From positions 248,001 through 312,000 of the forward strand of contig NZ_CP120361.1 in NCBI RefSeq assembly GCF_029457495.1: DNA of 64,000 nucleotides, read 5' to 3'. The position numbers and the translations under genes are program-made. This document shows positions 63,846-64,000 of this stretch, piece after piece. The notes under the pieces were generated by a model that was not told where the DNA came from, ran no database searches, and was given only the letters and a program-made list of their open reading frames with translations. This DNA comes from Chelativorans sp. AA-79. GTDB lineage: Bacteria; Pseudomonadota; Alphaproteobacteria; Rhizobiales; Rhizobiaceae. The stretch's first letter is position 1, and every line of letters begins with the position of its first letter.

Positions 63846-64000
63846 GAAATGACAATGGGGGATGATCGGGGGGTATGGCCGGACCGCAGGCTTGTCTCCA
63901 AACGCGCAGGCGGACGACGCGCGCCAAATGCAGGTGCGGGACGGTCCTCCCCTGTGCTTTCCATCGCCGTCCTTGCTGCGTACAACAGCGGCGTTGCGGG

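Overview
The window is a GC-rich alphaproteobacterial chromosome segment. Tripartite TRAP transporters, Pot/Dpp-type ABC importers, many IclR/LysR/GntR regulators and GTG/TTG starts suggest Rhizobiales (Phyllobacteriaceae-like); the exact genus is inference. Most of it is catabolic and transport gene clusters, interrupted by one genomic island, one IS630-type insertion and several decayed genes.

Layout. 1-2128: housekeeping flank with a YbbN-like thioredoxin/TPR protein, a ProX/YbaK tRNA-editing protein and an intact tRNA-Gly(GCC). 2084-16140: a ~14 kb island inserted in the 3' end of that tRNA gene, bounded by a 44-45 bp direct repeat. Its right half is a replication/integration module (tyrosine integrase, AlpA-like factor, primase-like protein, D5/P4-type helicase) with no virion genes. 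Its left half is a defence-like cargo: C5-cytosine methyltransferase, receiver-domain protein, a 714-aa protein with both a MORC/HSP90-type and a histidine-kinase-type ATPase domain, DGQHR-domain protein, Vsr endonuclease, a small membrane protein and an R-M controller (C) protein with a recognisable C-box. Two tandem copies of a structured element lie ahead of the DGQHR gene. I think this cargo is the most interesting system in the window: it looks like a restriction-modification-type locus with a built-in two-component pair and no classical restriction endonuclease.

16141-18047: decayed pair of Pot-type permease genes. 18048-26944: LysR regulator, acyl-CoA synthetase-like ligase, creatininase-family amidohydrolase, CocE-type hydrolase and a Pot-type ABC importer with a fused permease. 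26946-27996: IS630-type element exactly between two convergent stop codons. 27994-31396: ECF importer plus phosphoribosyltransferase. 31440-33309: decayed family-5 binding protein and three chained small ORFs. 33497-39777: gamma-glutamyltransferase divergent from a TRAP transporter, IclR regulator and PPOX-fold protein. 39811-47418: IclR regulator divergent from CoA-transferase, acyl-CoA dehydrogenase, MaoC hydratase, CitE-type lyase and a second TRAP transporter, a layout that fits CoA-dependent breakdown of a methylsuccinate/mesaconate-like dicarboxylate. 47868-56391: GntR regulator, two M20 hydrolases and a Dpp-type importer. 56741-63782: IclR regulator, aromatic FAD monooxygenase, third TRAP transporter, thioesterase and a LigM-like demethylase, suggesting use of a methoxylated aromatic acid.

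All calls rest on reading motifs, gene order and nucleotide patterns; no database search was run.
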